64,000 bases of DNA from Welwitschia mirabilis (GCA_051453625.1 JBOZIK010000001.1:47674809-47738808); one strand, 5' to 3'. Positions 1-12,439 are shown, numbered from the stretch's first letter. Made by a program: numbers and translations. Notes: a model not told the origin generated them from the sequence alone.

Positions 1-2387
1 ACTATATAAAATATATAAAGTCACACTATAAAGGAATAAATAATATCAAGAGATTTGGCTTCACTTCCAACATTTTTGGCTCAAAATTTGATATTCAAGG
101 GTCAACTAGCTAAAGTTGTGGTTTGCTCCCCAAGAAGGAATTGCAAAAGTAAGTCTTTAAGATACGCTAAAACACTCTAAATGCTTAGCAAAACACATTG
201 AAGTCAATGAGATGCTTGATGCTCTCTAACAACAACAATTCTCTAGGTAAGAATGCATTTGTGCAAAATTTATAATGTCTTATTAAAGAGCTTACCATGA
301 TCACATACTTCACAGACGATAACAAAGATTGTAGTATCAACTCTCTTCCCCTATGATGCTGGATGCAACTCAGACAAAGCAAAAGCAAAGAATTCATAAA
401 CCAAACTCTAGAGGTTATGAAATGGGAGCACCTTCCAACGAATCAAATTCAGGACCCCTTTGCATGCCTTTGTGTTTCTTCATTTTGATGCGAGAGCATC
501 CCATAGCATTGTACATTTGGTATGCTTCTACTATGTTTTAGTGTAGATGTTTCAGCAAGCAACCATGGTAGAAGTTCAATACAACCACAGTATGTTCTTT
601 TCGACATTCTGCGACTCTCTGTGCGATCGACTGCATAATTATTCAGTCAACCTGCCTATTAACAAAGTTCAGAAGTTATCAGGATCGCAACCAGGTGATC
701 ACACTGTTTATCTGATCAATTCCACTATCAACAGAATTTGGTAAAACCATATCCAGACATCCAGACAGTTTGGTTGAAGATTTTATCCAAACAATAAAAG
801 GAATGTTTGCTGTTTTAGCACCCAAAAGGTGCAGGAATGATCTTTTAACATTTAGGAATGATAGAAATAGTAAAAAGAACTTCTAGCAAGGGATACTGCA
901 CATTGTGGAATCAGCTAGGTAATAAAGAGAGTCCTTTGGATTCCTTGGAAGAGGAAAAGATAGTAGCTTATTTGGATTTAGTTTACACAGATCGTGATTT
1001 GCAATCGGCTCCTTGGCCTCGACGAAATCTACCCTCAAAGGCAAGAAACCAGCTTTCCTGAGGTTTCCTTCTTGAGCTCAGTTTGGAACAAAAGATACTA
1101 ACCATTGGATAATGGTCCTCAATGCGCAATTCATACTTCAGACCCCTTTTGCCATTTTGTTTTATGAGCAAATCTTGCAAGTAACCTAGATCTTTATTCC
1201 ATTTTCTCAATTCAATAACAAGTCATACAGAAAGTAATTTTTCAAAAGATAGATATTCAAAAGTGATTCTGAATTGAAGGAATAATTATTAACTTCAAGA
1301 GTGGCAATGCAAAAATCAAAGAATCTCCTATCCTGATTAGCAGTCCTTGGGATTGCAACATATGGTGTGCATGATTGTCATCTCCGTTAACAATCACAAA
1401 ATGGGAAAAAAAAGGTTTGGATTTCTCAAGGAATGCATAATTTCAAATGATTTAAAAACACCCCAATTGCAAAAACGAAAAAATTGCCCTTGAAAATTTT
1501 GACATCAATTAAGTATAGTAAAAATAAATTTTGCTCAATACTCATCCTCAATTTACTAATTCTCTAAACAAACTTCAAAACCATAAGGTCAACACTCAAA
1601 ATCTTCATGAAAAGCTCAAGTTCCATTGGACAGAACAGGTCACACTGTGAAAGTATACTCCTAGCCGACTGCCTAACCTTTTGTTTTATAACATAATTCT
1701 TTGATGAAGAAATTAGGGTTAGATTTCAAAGGATGAACCCCTTTTAAGTCTTAACCTTAGGCTTTAAACATAAAACTAAAGTCATTTTAATAATCAACAT
1801 TTTAATAACTAAAATATAAAAAATAATCAAAATCATTAGAAAATCTAAGTTTTAATAATCTTAATCATGAACAATAAAAGAGATTTCAAAAAATTATAAA
1901 AACAATTAGAAAATGATTAAAAAACATTAATAATAATGATAAAAGGGGAAGCAATAAGCATTTGTTCCCCTGTCACCCATTGCCACTTTTGCTTAAAACC
2001 AAAATGGATCCCTAAAGGAAATGAATCTATTGGATGCTTAAGCTTTAATTTCTGCTATGATTTTAGCAGTCTTGTATCAAAACGATTTCTTTTCTTTGAT
2101 GTTTTCTTGAATGCAATCTATTAAATCGTCATAATGTATTTAGATTTCAAATCAATCAAAGCTTCATTTTTAGAATCATCACTATTGGATTCGTGATGGG
2201 ATTGTCTTCGGCTACTTGAGTATCTTCTTGAATATCTTAGGCAAACTCTTGGTAGTCTCAGATGACATGTTTTATTTGAGAACATTATTCGATGCAAGTT
2301 ACTAATCTAGAGCACATCTTCAAAATTTTGGAATTCATTTTTATCATAGATCTCTTTGAATATATTACTTCATTCTTCAAACTTCGT
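1..2387. other. Unidentified region left of a minus-strand PBS
   Basis: No gene is recognised. Two plus-strand open stretches (547-744 and 858-1061) and an overlapping minus-strand one (983-1210) lie in a locally more GC-rich block at about 350-1200. None shows a family motif I know. The right end, read on the minus strand, follows a retroelement primer-binding site at 2388-2400, so part of this stretch may be the internal region of a minus-strand LTR element without detectable gag or pol. Confidence 0.4.
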
Positions 2388-2400
2388 GGCTCTGATACCA
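2388..2400 (-). promoter_or_regulatory. Copia-type primer-binding site (tRNA-iMet), minus strand
   Basis: Read on the minus strand this is TGGTATCAGAGCC, a perfect match to the 3' end of plant initiator tRNA-Met and the usual Ty1/copia PBS. On the plus strand it is followed at once by TGTAATTTTAGG, consistent with the reversed end of an LTR. The matching second LTR was not found, so this is a fragment. Confidence 0.6.
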
Positions 2401-2861
2401 TGTAATTTTAGGATTGTAACATCATGAAAGAATGACCATAGGAGATACGAGTCAGAATATATGAGGAAAACTAATTTACTGTATTAACCAATAACTAAGG
2501 TAATTAGATTTTAAAAAATTAATGTAATGGAAAGCACTAGGAAATAGGATCTCATAGTAACCAAATTGAACTGTTATACCATTTGTTTTGGTTCAAGACT
2601 TATATTATTGTCTAAGTTGGGCTTCTATAAGAATGTGGGTGTTGAGCATTTCTCACTTATGTACACAAAAGCAATGATGGGTAACAAAACATGGCCTATA
2701 AGTGTTCAACATTCTTTTATTAAAGGGAGTCTTCACTGTGCTTCCTTGTTTATCTATTTACATTCTCCATTAACTTGATAAGCAAGAAGAAGACATATCC
2801 ATGATGCACCACGTTCATTATAGACATTAGTATACAGTAGACTTTGTTTAAGGGGAGAGGG
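2401..2861 (-). mobile_element. Possible LTR fragment next to the PBS
   Basis: The sequence to the right of the minus-strand PBS should be the LTR of that element. It begins with TG on the plus strand, as expected for an LTR read backwards. Its far end is not defined. A plus-strand polypurine-like tract at 2850-2861 followed by TGTTAAAAGT looks like the start of an oppositely oriented LTR, so two broken elements may meet here. Confidence 0.3.
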
Positions 2862-5849
2862 TGTTAAAAGTATAAAGTGTGTTTGCAAAGGCAACCTTGA
2901 TGTGCAACAGGAAGGGTCTGTGATAGGCGGGACAAAAGATTGGCATGAAACTACAGCTCACCAATTTGATGAATCATTTCTCAATTAAGAGAGAGTTACA
3001 TACTGATAATAAGAAATACAAGTGGATCCACAAACCATGGATCATATCCCACAAAACAGGAACAAACTGGTAACTTGTACTAAACAGATGCAAACTAATC
3101 TTAGTGGTTTGCTGGCATACCCATTGCACCTTATTTAAAAAGAGATCCCAACATAGAGAAACATTTAATAAGAGTTGTTCCATCATTATTAGAGTCTCAG
3201 CCCTTGGCAAAGTATATTACTTCTGATCCCATGCCAAATGGTAGAAAAATTCAATTCATTTCCTATAAGACCTTATTTTATAGTACTTCCAAGTACATGA
3301 CATATTTAATTTCCTTAGTTATCTAAGAATACGGTACTCTGCTTATGTATTCTTACTCATATTTTATGTTCATTCTTTCATATGTTGATGACCCTAAATT
3401 AAAATGACAATTCCTCTCTAAAGGCAAAAGAGCTTTTAAGGATGGATAAAAAGGACAGCCCTTATCACTTCAAAGGAGGACCTATTGGAAACTTTGGCAG
3501 ATTATTAGTGTGATGTCATTTCTCCCCAACACTCAAATGTTAGCCTTCTCAAAATGGAAGGCCATCTTGTAGACTTGGTAGAGCATTGAGAGCATATCCC
3601 TTCCTCTTCAATACTCACGCAAGACTGGGATGTTGGTTGAGCTTTCTCAAACGCCATAGACATGACCTCTTGCAACTTGGTAAAAGGATTATAACCCTTC
3701 CTCTCTAGTGCTCAAGGACTTGCTTGGACATTGGTTGGACTAAATCTCTCAATCCTAAGAGGACAAGGGTCTACAAAAGGCTCATCTCCAAGGTATAAAG
3801 AGTCACTATCAAAATAGCAACTTTCACAACTTCAAGTGACTAGCAAAAGAACACTAACCTTCTGAGGATAGGGGACTTTAGTTCTGCCCCATTTGTCTTT
3901 GCTAATTGGAGTCACAAAGCTCTCTCAATGGAGAAGTCACACAACTCTCTCAATGGAGTCATGAAGACAGACAGCAGATGTAGTTGACTTTAGGTTTTGG
4001 GCATTTTAGGCACCATTTCAGCAAAGATTTTGTCATCAAAAAAGACTAGATTTGTTCAAGCAGAAATAGAAAACTTCTCCTAATCTTGTTCTTCTTCCAT
4101 TTGAGCTACCATTGGAGTTACAACTTGGATTGTTTCCAAGTAAACTTCCACATAGACTGCATAATTGGAGCAAAGGCCTGAGGAACACTGCCAAGCTTCA
4201 AGGCCTCTCCAAAAATCTTGGTAGGAATTGCCTTTGATAGGTATACATGGTCATGTAAACTCTATAAGCTTCTTGGCAAGGTGTGTGCTNNNNNNNNNNN
4301 NNNNNNNNNNNNNNNNNNNAAGTAGACCTACACATTCATGTAAACTCTGCAAGTTTCTTAACAATATGAAGAAACTAGGATATTCCTTTTTCCACATTTT
4401 ATGCATTCAACAACAAACAATAATAGGAGGAAAATGACTTGGGCAAACTATAGCTTGATCTTAGCTAGGAGTAAAATTCTAGGTTACAGCTTGACCATAT
4501 TCTTATAAAATAATAGATCATGATCTACAGCTACAACCTAACTCTCGCATAAAAAATGCTATGCTTTTACATGTGAGCGAAATGAACATGACTGGAAAGA
4601 TGGATGTTCGGTAGTTTAGTTACTATGCAGAGTTAAAAAATTAACAAAGTACAAAACAAAACAGGGAAACACGTAAATTTGTTAGCTGAGGCACCAACCA
4701 CCATATATAAATGTTAATGTAACCCGTGTCTGTAGCCTTCTCTTATGGCGTAAACTCTTAATGTTCTATTCGTATATATGTTTCCATGAAATGTAAGTGA
4801 GTGAGTGAAATTGCAGCATAAAAACAGCCTTCTACTCTTTTTGCTGGTCCATTGTTGTGGATGCACACTTCTTCTTTGTTTCTCTGCAATTGCTTTTTGT
4901 GATATAATGTAATAATATAAATAGAATGTAGTGTTCTCTTGTCAGAATAAGCATCATTCTACTTCTTTCAAGTACATATCCATCAGAAGACATGACATAA
5001 AGCTTTCAATTACAGTCCAATTTCCAAAAGATGAATCACAGAACTCTCTGCATTCTTGGCTAAAGGCCAAAACCACTTTCCAAAAGTCCAAAACATCTTT
5101 CATGCCAGAAATGTTTTAAAACTGCATGAAAATCCCTTAGACATTAACCCATACATGCAACCGATGATTTATCGTAACATTGGAGATCAAAAGAACTCTA
5201 TGGCAACAAAAAGCTCAAAATGAAGTAGCTACCTAAAGCAAAACTAATGATAAAAGTTTTTGAATCATTCATTTTTTCATTAACTATTTCTGTTCAAACT
5301 AGTTATATCATCATTTTCACATCCCTAACAATTTCTCCTATATGAGCATGCTGTAAGCATATTTTAATTTGCATATGAGATTATACTGGATCTCTAACAT
5401 GTAAAGGCAAATTATACACGGTTTTTAATTATTGCATAAAGTGGAGAGGCTGGAAGTTGGTAGATGAAATGATGAGACCACATGTTGTTGCATTCATGAA
5501 TGCAGCCCCTGCATCTGCCTTTGAATGACAGACTGCTACAACTATAAACTAAGCCAAAAATTCTATTATCAGAATATCCAAGACAGGTTTGATAAGCTAT
5601 CATGACAACACAATTGGCACTAGAACAACCTTAAACTTAAGAGCCCCTGGATATTTTCTCTACAACCCACACTAAAGACCCTTGAAGTAACCTCTGCCCT
5701 TCCATGATAGAAACATTTGTATTTATTCCAGCAATTTACATAGTAGGAATCTGAACTAGTTCCTGATGACTGATCCCTACATCTAACATGATAAGGTTTT
5801 GAAATTGGCTCTTGATGATGAAAGACACAACCCCCTACCTTGTTGTCAA
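2862..5849. other. Region without a recognised gene
   Basis: No convincing coding sequence on either strand. Short internal repeats are present: CTCTCAATGGAG occurs twice near 3925-3957, and a 29-bp unit flanks the small N gap (4250-4279 and 4335-4364). The minus strand was read for downstream exons of the BTB gene and none was recognised. Confidence 0.4.
4250..4364. repeat. Repeat unit on both sides of a 30-bp N gap
   Basis: The unit starting TCATGTAAACTCT, containing AAG, TTCTT and CAA at equal spacing, is found left (about 4251-4279) and right (about 4336-4364) of the N run 4290-4319. It is probably a tandem repeat with a period near 85 bp that the assembler could not close. Confidence 0.55.
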
Positions 5850-6285
5850 CATCTCGTAGCTAGCGTGTACAATTTCTAAGAGCTTATGACCTAATTCTTG
5901 TCATATATCCACTTTTCACAAAATATTAACAAAGCAACAATACTCCATTCCTTAATAATGTCAGTGTTACATCTACCTTGCATGACAATATGCAACCCTT
6001 AATGAAAGAATTTTCATACATGTCTGTGGGAAAAGGAAAAAGACAAACATCCTCCAGCTTCATTCTAACCATCTGAATTTGGGTCTTGATGACCAAAAGA
6101 TTACTATCTACCACTTTGTGACATCTCATAGCTAGCTCATGCTAGGTTATTATGAACGTGTCACTGTATTCTTTCTGTGTGTCTCCCTTTTACTAAATAC
6201 TAACAAAAGAACAATACTTCATTTCTTAATAGTGTCAGTGTTACATTTATCTTTCATGACGATATGCAACAGTAAAAGAAAGAAT
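5850..6285. repeat. Tandem duplication of about 160 bp downstream of BTB exon 4
   Basis: Two diverged copies lie at roughly 5860-6020 and 6115-6285. Shared blocks include the CATCTC-TAGCTAGC region, a stretch around AATACT-CATT-CTTAATA, GTCAGTGTTACAT, and ATGACRATATGCAAC. The repeat is about 255 bp apart and lies in the intron or 3' flank of the BTB gene. Confidence 0.6.
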
Positions 6286-6322
6286 TCCATAAGTGGATAT
6301 GCAAAAAGAAACAGCAAAATAC

Positions 6323-9102
6323 CTCTTCTAGCTCTACTGCACCACCTCGGCAAAGATAGCCCCAACAAGCTTTTCTAACTTTGTCTCCATGAATCCCATA
6401 GTCCTGTTTCTCTGCAAATGCCTGTAATGCATAAGAAATGTCAAGCGACTAAGCATGATAAGCGAAATCACCAATATCATACATATAGATAAATGAAAAG
6501 AACCTGGTAAACTAAAATATTTGAGCTCCAAATTTCAGCTGTTATAAAATCAGTGCACAATGAACAAAGGTCCTGCAAACAATAAAATAACATAACTGCT
6601 TGATGGTATTGCATACTAGTAGTTGCTTAATAATTAGTTTGATTAGTTCACTTAAACCAGCAGCTTGGTTGCTTCTTAAGATTTCTAATTACCTGAAGAT
6701 CGAGAAAGGAAGCAGCTGCAAGAACACGAAAAGCATTATTTTCATTAAGTTTGGGGTAAATACCATACAAATAAGACAATGCCATGTCGATGGCCTCTTT
6801 ATTAACATTTTCATCATCTATTTTCAGTGTTACAACTGAAGCAGAAGCCTCCTTCCATGGACCTTGGAGCATATGCCTGCAGATAAAAACAATGCATCAA
6901 AGTACCTGAAATAGATCTTCGGATAGTTCATGACACATCCATGATTCGGATATATTTTTCTTAACAAATACGTGCACACATGAACAACCTTGGAGAAAAG
7001 ACATAATGATGTCATAAAAAGAGCTAAGAAGCAACATAGCTAAGCACACTGCCTCTTTGGTTTCTCTCCATAAATATGTTAAATCATTCAACATGTCACA
7101 TGTACCCAATAGAATCCAGCACATCTAATTAAACAGCAGTAGGAGTCTTTTGAAAGTTCATTTCAAAACTGTTGGCTGCATTACAGATAAATTTCACTTA
7201 CCAATACTATAAAAGTGGCTTTGGGTAACTTCTAATGTGCTACAATTTCTATGTAATAAGCTACAGTGGTCACTTCTGTAGAAATTTGGGCTACAATTTT
7301 GCTTCATCAAGGTCAAAAAGGCTCCCTTTATCTGCAATTTCATGTTTTTCCATTGTAGATAAGAACAACTTCACAATTTCGCACAAATCTTCTACTTAGA
7401 TTTATTTACATGCACTTTAGTATTTGTTTTAGAGTTCCATTTAGGTGTTCTCATATAATTATATCCTTTAAGACCTGAAATCAACATGTAACATAGTATA
7501 TTGCATAGAAAATGGTTCCTAATTATCATAATTTAACAGTTCAATTGACTACTTTGATTTTTAGTTTGTTAAGCTTTTTATCAATCTTTCAAAATCAGAA
7601 CATTTCTATTAATTTTCAAAATATCTAAACCTAATTGATATACTTTTTTAAATATGAATAAGAAAGAACTAAAAGGTGGGCAACACATAAAGATAGATAT
7701 TGAATACATCTCAAATTGTTTAAGCATTTGATCATCTCTTAGATGATCTTCTCCCTATAGATCAAAGTTGAAAGTATTGACCCTCAGTCTGTTGACTTAG
7801 AGACCAAAATTTGCTACTTAAAATCACTTTTGGATCTGTGGAACAAAAAAATGAAGACGAAAGTAACAGTCATTATAAGAGATGTATATGAAGCAGGCAG
7901 TTCCAAAATCTCAAAAAGAAAACCTCGCATAGCAGCTTTAATAAAAAGAGAAAAAGACAAAAAGTCCTAAAGTGAAGAACATTTTGTTTAACTGTCACTA
8001 TCAGCTTAGAGACCATCAAAACGAATGATTGCCTATGAATGGGTTCAGCTACTTCATTCAATTTATATTAACATATAAGAACAAAGAAGCACATAACTTA
8101 TTGTGTGAAATGAACTTCTGAAAAACAGATGGACAAATGAGATGTGTTTCTTATTTTTCAATGAGATGTAGTGAGAAGTAGCATATATTTTCTTTAATAG
8201 TTCCCAGAACTTTCCTTTCAAAAGGTGATTAGAACCCAGTAACTAAGTTTAAAGTGAAAAGGGAATGCAGAGGTGGTAGGCATAAAAGTTGAACGTCTCT
8301 ACATCTTCTTGTATTAGAACAAGCCTTTTAAAATATGGATCATAGAATCTGTCGATCGAAGCAAAGACTTTAAACCTGTAAGTTCAAGAAAGTGATAGGT
8401 AAATTTACTCCAGAGAAACAAAGAAGGTAGAGACATGATTGATCATGTAGAAAACAATTGATGTATACGCCCCACCCAAGGAATTAAAGTAAGAGATAGC
8501 AATAAAATAATCCTTGACGTAAAGTGTAGTTAAGGAGAACATTGGACGCAATAAGTTGAAATTTTGAATGCAAGCCTCTCAAACAGAGAAGACGAAAAGA
8601 CAAAGTAGCCATGGCACAGATATTGTATGTTGCTCAAAAACATTAAGCAGTATTGAAAAACAAAAATTCTATTCCCAACAAAGCTATGAATCAGACATTC
8701 TGTAAAAAGTCAAGGGTCCTTTATCCTAAAGTTGGAAAGCATTGTAAACTCAATAGTTTCTGTATGTAAGCAACAATCTAAATGCTGATAAGAAAATTGA
8801 AATCACAACGAATCGTCTTTTCTTGACATTCATACTTTCTAACATTCAAAAAAAAACAAAAGGAACGAAAAAACCAAATGTTGTGAAAATAGAAACTCAA
8901 ACCTAAAATACGAACTCCGCGAGAGAATAAGCTTGTGTAATTTAAAGGTTGAGCCCATGCATTCAATCGTCATGTCGGAAAAGGCGCCTGAATTCCAGGC
9001 ATCCATTTGAATGTGTTGACAAAGTGACGCCAAGTTAATGTCGATAGTCTTCAACTCCTCCAAGCTCCCACATTCAGTCGTCGAACCATCCACATCTCCC
9101 AT
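6323..9102 (-). CDS. BTB/POZ domain protein, four exons recovered, 3' end not found
   Basis: Four minus-strand exons join in frame with GT-AG introns: 9102-8903, 6876-6693, 6572-6504 and 6421-6323 (552 nt, 184 codons). I chose the ATG at 9102 because it is the first in-frame ATG after a likely intron acceptor near 9180. Residues about 38-105 form a BTB/POZ fold: FSDMTIECMGSTFKLHKLIL, then SRSSYF, HMLQGPWKEA and YLYG. Exons 3 and 4 (DLQDLCSLCTDFI, KACWGYLCRGG) fit the start of a BACK-like helical region. Known family role: BTB proteins dimerise and commonly act as CUL3 ubiquitin-ligase substrate adaptors. The segment resembles plant germ cell-less-like BTB proteins from memory. Such proteins are far longer, and the expected following exon was not recognised, so the copy is truncated or the exons are lost or distant. 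Intron 1 is about 2.0 kb. This is the only clear host gene here. Confidence 0.82.
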
Positions 9103-9654
9103 TTTGCATGTAAATACTTCAACAAATCTGCAAATGCTTTCAATTGCCTTGCCAGGTCGGAGTACGGCAAGCTTCGTCTGCAAATAAACAGCTTGAAAAC
9201 AGACTTATGGAAGGAACTGTAACAAAGAGTTGGTCAGCAGAATGGATGAGGCATCCGAAAGCTGAATCAACGATTTGTAACGTGTTATAGAATCCTGATT
9301 GTTGAATTTTATTGGAAATAAACACAAAGCCTAACAAATAAATACAAATAAGGAGTTGAAAAGGGATTTTAGGAGCTGTAAGCAAAGTTCAATTATACTT
9401 TCAATAGTTTAAAACACAATAAATAAATAAATGATAATTAACTTTTAATATTTTGAGTACCAAGAAATAAGGAATCATGCATAGTACTATCTGGCTATAG
9501 GAATTCCTGGTATCTAAAAGTTAGTTTTTTTTCAATTGAAACACTACACTTTATTTTTTTCCTATTTCTCAAAAAGATGGTAAAAAATATTTGTAAAATT
9601 TAATGTATAACTTTCAGAATATCAGGTATAATTTTGTCATATCAATAATATGTT
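9103..9654 (-). promoter_or_regulatory. 5' region of the BTB gene
   Basis: This holds the 5' leader and probable promoter of the minus-strand BTB gene. A good splice acceptor (pyrimidine-rich, ending TTATTTGCAG) lies just right of 9180 on the minus strand, so a 5' UTR intron or an upstream coding exon is possible. An open frame continues upstream of 9102 to about 9183 without an ATG. No distinct TATA box is singled out. Confidence 0.4.
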
Positions 9655-9870
9655 AATGGGATGGTGGTCTAGCTGGTGGGATAAACGTCTTCCATTTAGA
9701 AGGCCAGGGATTCAAATCTTTAGATGACCTAATTTGCATACTATAAGGCTTTAGGCATAACTAAATTATTTGTTAGGTAATTATGGTGGCACTCCTAAAG
9801 GGCAAGCATGACCACCAAAAGTTTCAAGTTCAATATCCTTCAAATATTGATAATATAATTACATAAAACA
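9655..9870 (+). mobile_element. SINE-like sequence with Pol III A and B boxes
   Basis: TGGTCTAGCTGG at 9665-9676 resembles a tRNA A box. GGATTCAAATC at 9708-9718 resembles a B box (GGTTCRANNCC), with spacing typical of tRNA-derived SINEs. It is followed by about 150 bp of non-coding sequence. No target duplication was identified, so the ends are approximate. Confidence 0.45.
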
Positions 9871-10689
9871 TGATATTATAATGTTTATCGAAGGAAATAT
9901 TTCTATTTGTTATATTCAAATTAAAATTGTACCCTGATTCCCAAAGACATATAATTTTGAATTACTATTTAAAAGAAACCTCCCCTAAATTCCATTCGAA
10001 TCACCATCCTATTCTCATAAAGCCCAACAAATCCTCTTCTTTATCATTACATCTTCCAATTGTCACATTCTTACTAGTGGACACAAATTTGATCTTCCAG
10101 TGATAAAGTCTAAAATACTCCAATTAATAACACACAATCATTCATCAATGTTTATAAACTTGAAATTCTCCAAAGGGTCCTTAAAATTTGGAAGAAAGGG
10201 TAATTGAATGAACTTCGAATAAGGAAATCAAAACTCAAAGGAAGAATGAAGAAAGTGACACTTTTATGAAACCAAAAAGGGAACTTCTTGCAACTGAACC
10301 TGATGTATGATGAAAGGAAGAAATACATTGGAAGCAATGATGTCAAATAAAATGAATTTCCAAAGATGATATGGATGCTAAATGCTTCTTCAAGATAAAC
10401 CTTCTCCTCCCTCCCCCTCTTTCACATTGTGTAAGCAATGTATCTATTATCTAATTCAAAAATGTTAATGAAGTTTTAAGAACATAAGTGTGTCTAAATG
10501 ACATTTCCATTAGCATACCCTTATCAGATGAACATAAACATTTACTGAATGACAGATTTATAAAAAAGAAATTTGGCAGGAACTATCAACTATGCAAGAT
10601 GGCAAAGTTTTAAGACTAAATGGATTTGGAGACAAATTTTTTAAAGTCTATGTACTCTAGCTAACAAGATTTACCAAAAGGGAAATTTT
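9871..10689. other. AT-rich region, no gene seen
   Basis: No coding motif, structural RNA or repeat could be supported on either strand. Confidence 0.4.
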
Positions 10690-11250
10690 CATGTTCCTCT
10701 TAATGATTTCTTTTTATGCCTGGTTCTAAAGAAACATGATGCCACGATTACTTTTGATTGCCATCCTGTTAGCCTTTACAATGTCTTATACAAACATTAC
10801 TTAAAGCTTTGGGCAAGGCACTTGGCTTTAACACCCCCAAATATCATGGATGAAACCAATCCAAGTTCATTAAAAATAAATTAATTCATAATTATATTAT
10901 ATTAACAAATGATATTATCAAAGTAAACAAAAAAGAAATCAACCATGTTTGTAAAATTCGATATACCAAAAGTGTTTGATTTAATTCATGAGAGACCTCT
11001 TTTTTACCCTTTATCTAAAAAGGAGGAGATTCAATGAATATATAATCAAATTCATAAAACTTTTAACAAAATTAGCCTCTCTCACTTATTATTAATGGAA
11101 ATCATTATGGAGACGTCCAATTCGAATTTAAGCCAAGATAAGTAAGGCCCTTTTCATCTCTTCTTTTTGTCATAGTTATGAAATCCATGTCTTCCACAAA
11201 AATTTGAAATCAAAAGTTTACCATGTGCTCCATGATAGCCCATATTATAA
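10690..11250 (+). pseudogene. LINE (non-LTR retrotransposon) reverse transcriptase fragment
   Basis: Frameshifted plus-strand translations give a collinear series of LINE RT blocks: PVSLYNVLYKHYLKLWARHL (the usual RPISLLNVIYK...LANRL region) near 10760, VKFDIPKVFD (normally KIDFEKAYD) near 10955, SLIINGNHYGDVQFEFK near 11080, and RPFSSLLFVIVMKS (normally RQGDPLSPLLFVIVME) near 11145. The order and spacing match the fingers and palm of plant L1-type RTs. The YADD region, endonuclease and poly(A) tail were not found. The copy is dead, with several frameshifts and stops. Confidence 0.75.
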
Positions 11251-11480
11251 TTTGCATATGATTTTTTTTTAATCTAGTATTAGTACTACATCTAATGTAA
11301 AAACCCTCCTTAAATTTTGCTATTTCTTCTCTAAATTGAGAATTAACTTGAATGAGTAAAAAATTTACTTTATTGACACTAACATGGCTCCCAGAATAGA
11401 ATTCTTACTTTTTTATATTATGTCACAAGTTCATTTATATGTATATACCTAGGAGCATCAAGTGATAAAGATGTGTGGAT

Positions 11481-11548
<68 letters not shown>

Positions 11549-12439
11549 TGCTGGGGAAGGGAAAGAAAAAGAATAAGAAGAAAGAGGTATTCAATAGAAT
11601 AAGCGTAAAACTTCATAAGTGGAAATATATTTTCTAAGTGTTGCTGCAACAATTTTACTAACAAAAGTTTGTATATGTTGCATTGTAATTTATATAGTAT
11701 AGTTTTTTTTCCTATCACAACCAAAATAGCTGATATCATAAATTCTACTATTCATAGTTTTTTCTAATCACATGAAAAATCTCATAGAATAATCCATCTT
11801 TTAAAATTTGAAATAGTGCTCAATGATGATTTATGAGATGTCTACATATTTGATTTATTTTAGATACTAATGTATGCATGTTGGTGAAGTTAGTTTATAG
11901 ATATCATTTAAATAAAAGTACTTCTTAAGTTTAGATTTTGTCAAAATCTATAGAGTAAGAGATATCAGTAAGGTTCTTATATTTAAAAATTGATAAAGAT
12001 AGTATGGCCTTTTCTACTTCAACCTAATGTTTTAGAAGATCAACTTCCTCTAGAAAATGATAAAATTAATGTGCAAATAATCTATAAAAAATTATTCAAA
12101 AGTAATAATAAATGAAAGAAGTTATGGAGACTCAAAATTCAAAAAAATATCCAAATGTTTATGTGATTTATTATCAATTAAAAACTTCTAATAACATATG
12201 AATAAAAACTTCATCATATCAATGTTCATTAGACTATTGATTCTATATAAAAGATATATAAAAACTACAATAGTAATTCTTTGATTATAAATTTGTCTAA
12301 CAATTTTGATATCGATTAGGAATAGATATTTAGCATTGTTTTTATACCATGTTTTTTTCACTTCTCAAAAAATCTAAGAATAGCTTATCTCATAGCCTTA
12401 TCAATTCTTTAAAAATATATAAATATAATTACATTAAAA
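11251..12439. other. AT-rich region containing a (GT)n microsatellite
   Basis: No gene recognised apart from the dinucleotide tract listed separately. Confidence 0.4.
11486..11547. repeat. (GT)n microsatellite
   Basis: About 31 uninterrupted GT units, preceded by a degenerate GT-rich lead-in. Minus-strand open reading through it gives a His-Thr run that is not a protein. Confidence 0.97.

Noticed and set aside
9103-9183. Upstream extension of the BTB coding frame to 9183
   Set aside because: The apparent start there is a TTG, not ATG, and coincides with a splice-acceptor-like TTATTTGCAG; the ATG at 9102 is preferred.
11458-11739. 93-residue minus-strand frame with a His-Thr run
   Set aside because: It is the translation of the (GT)n microsatellite.
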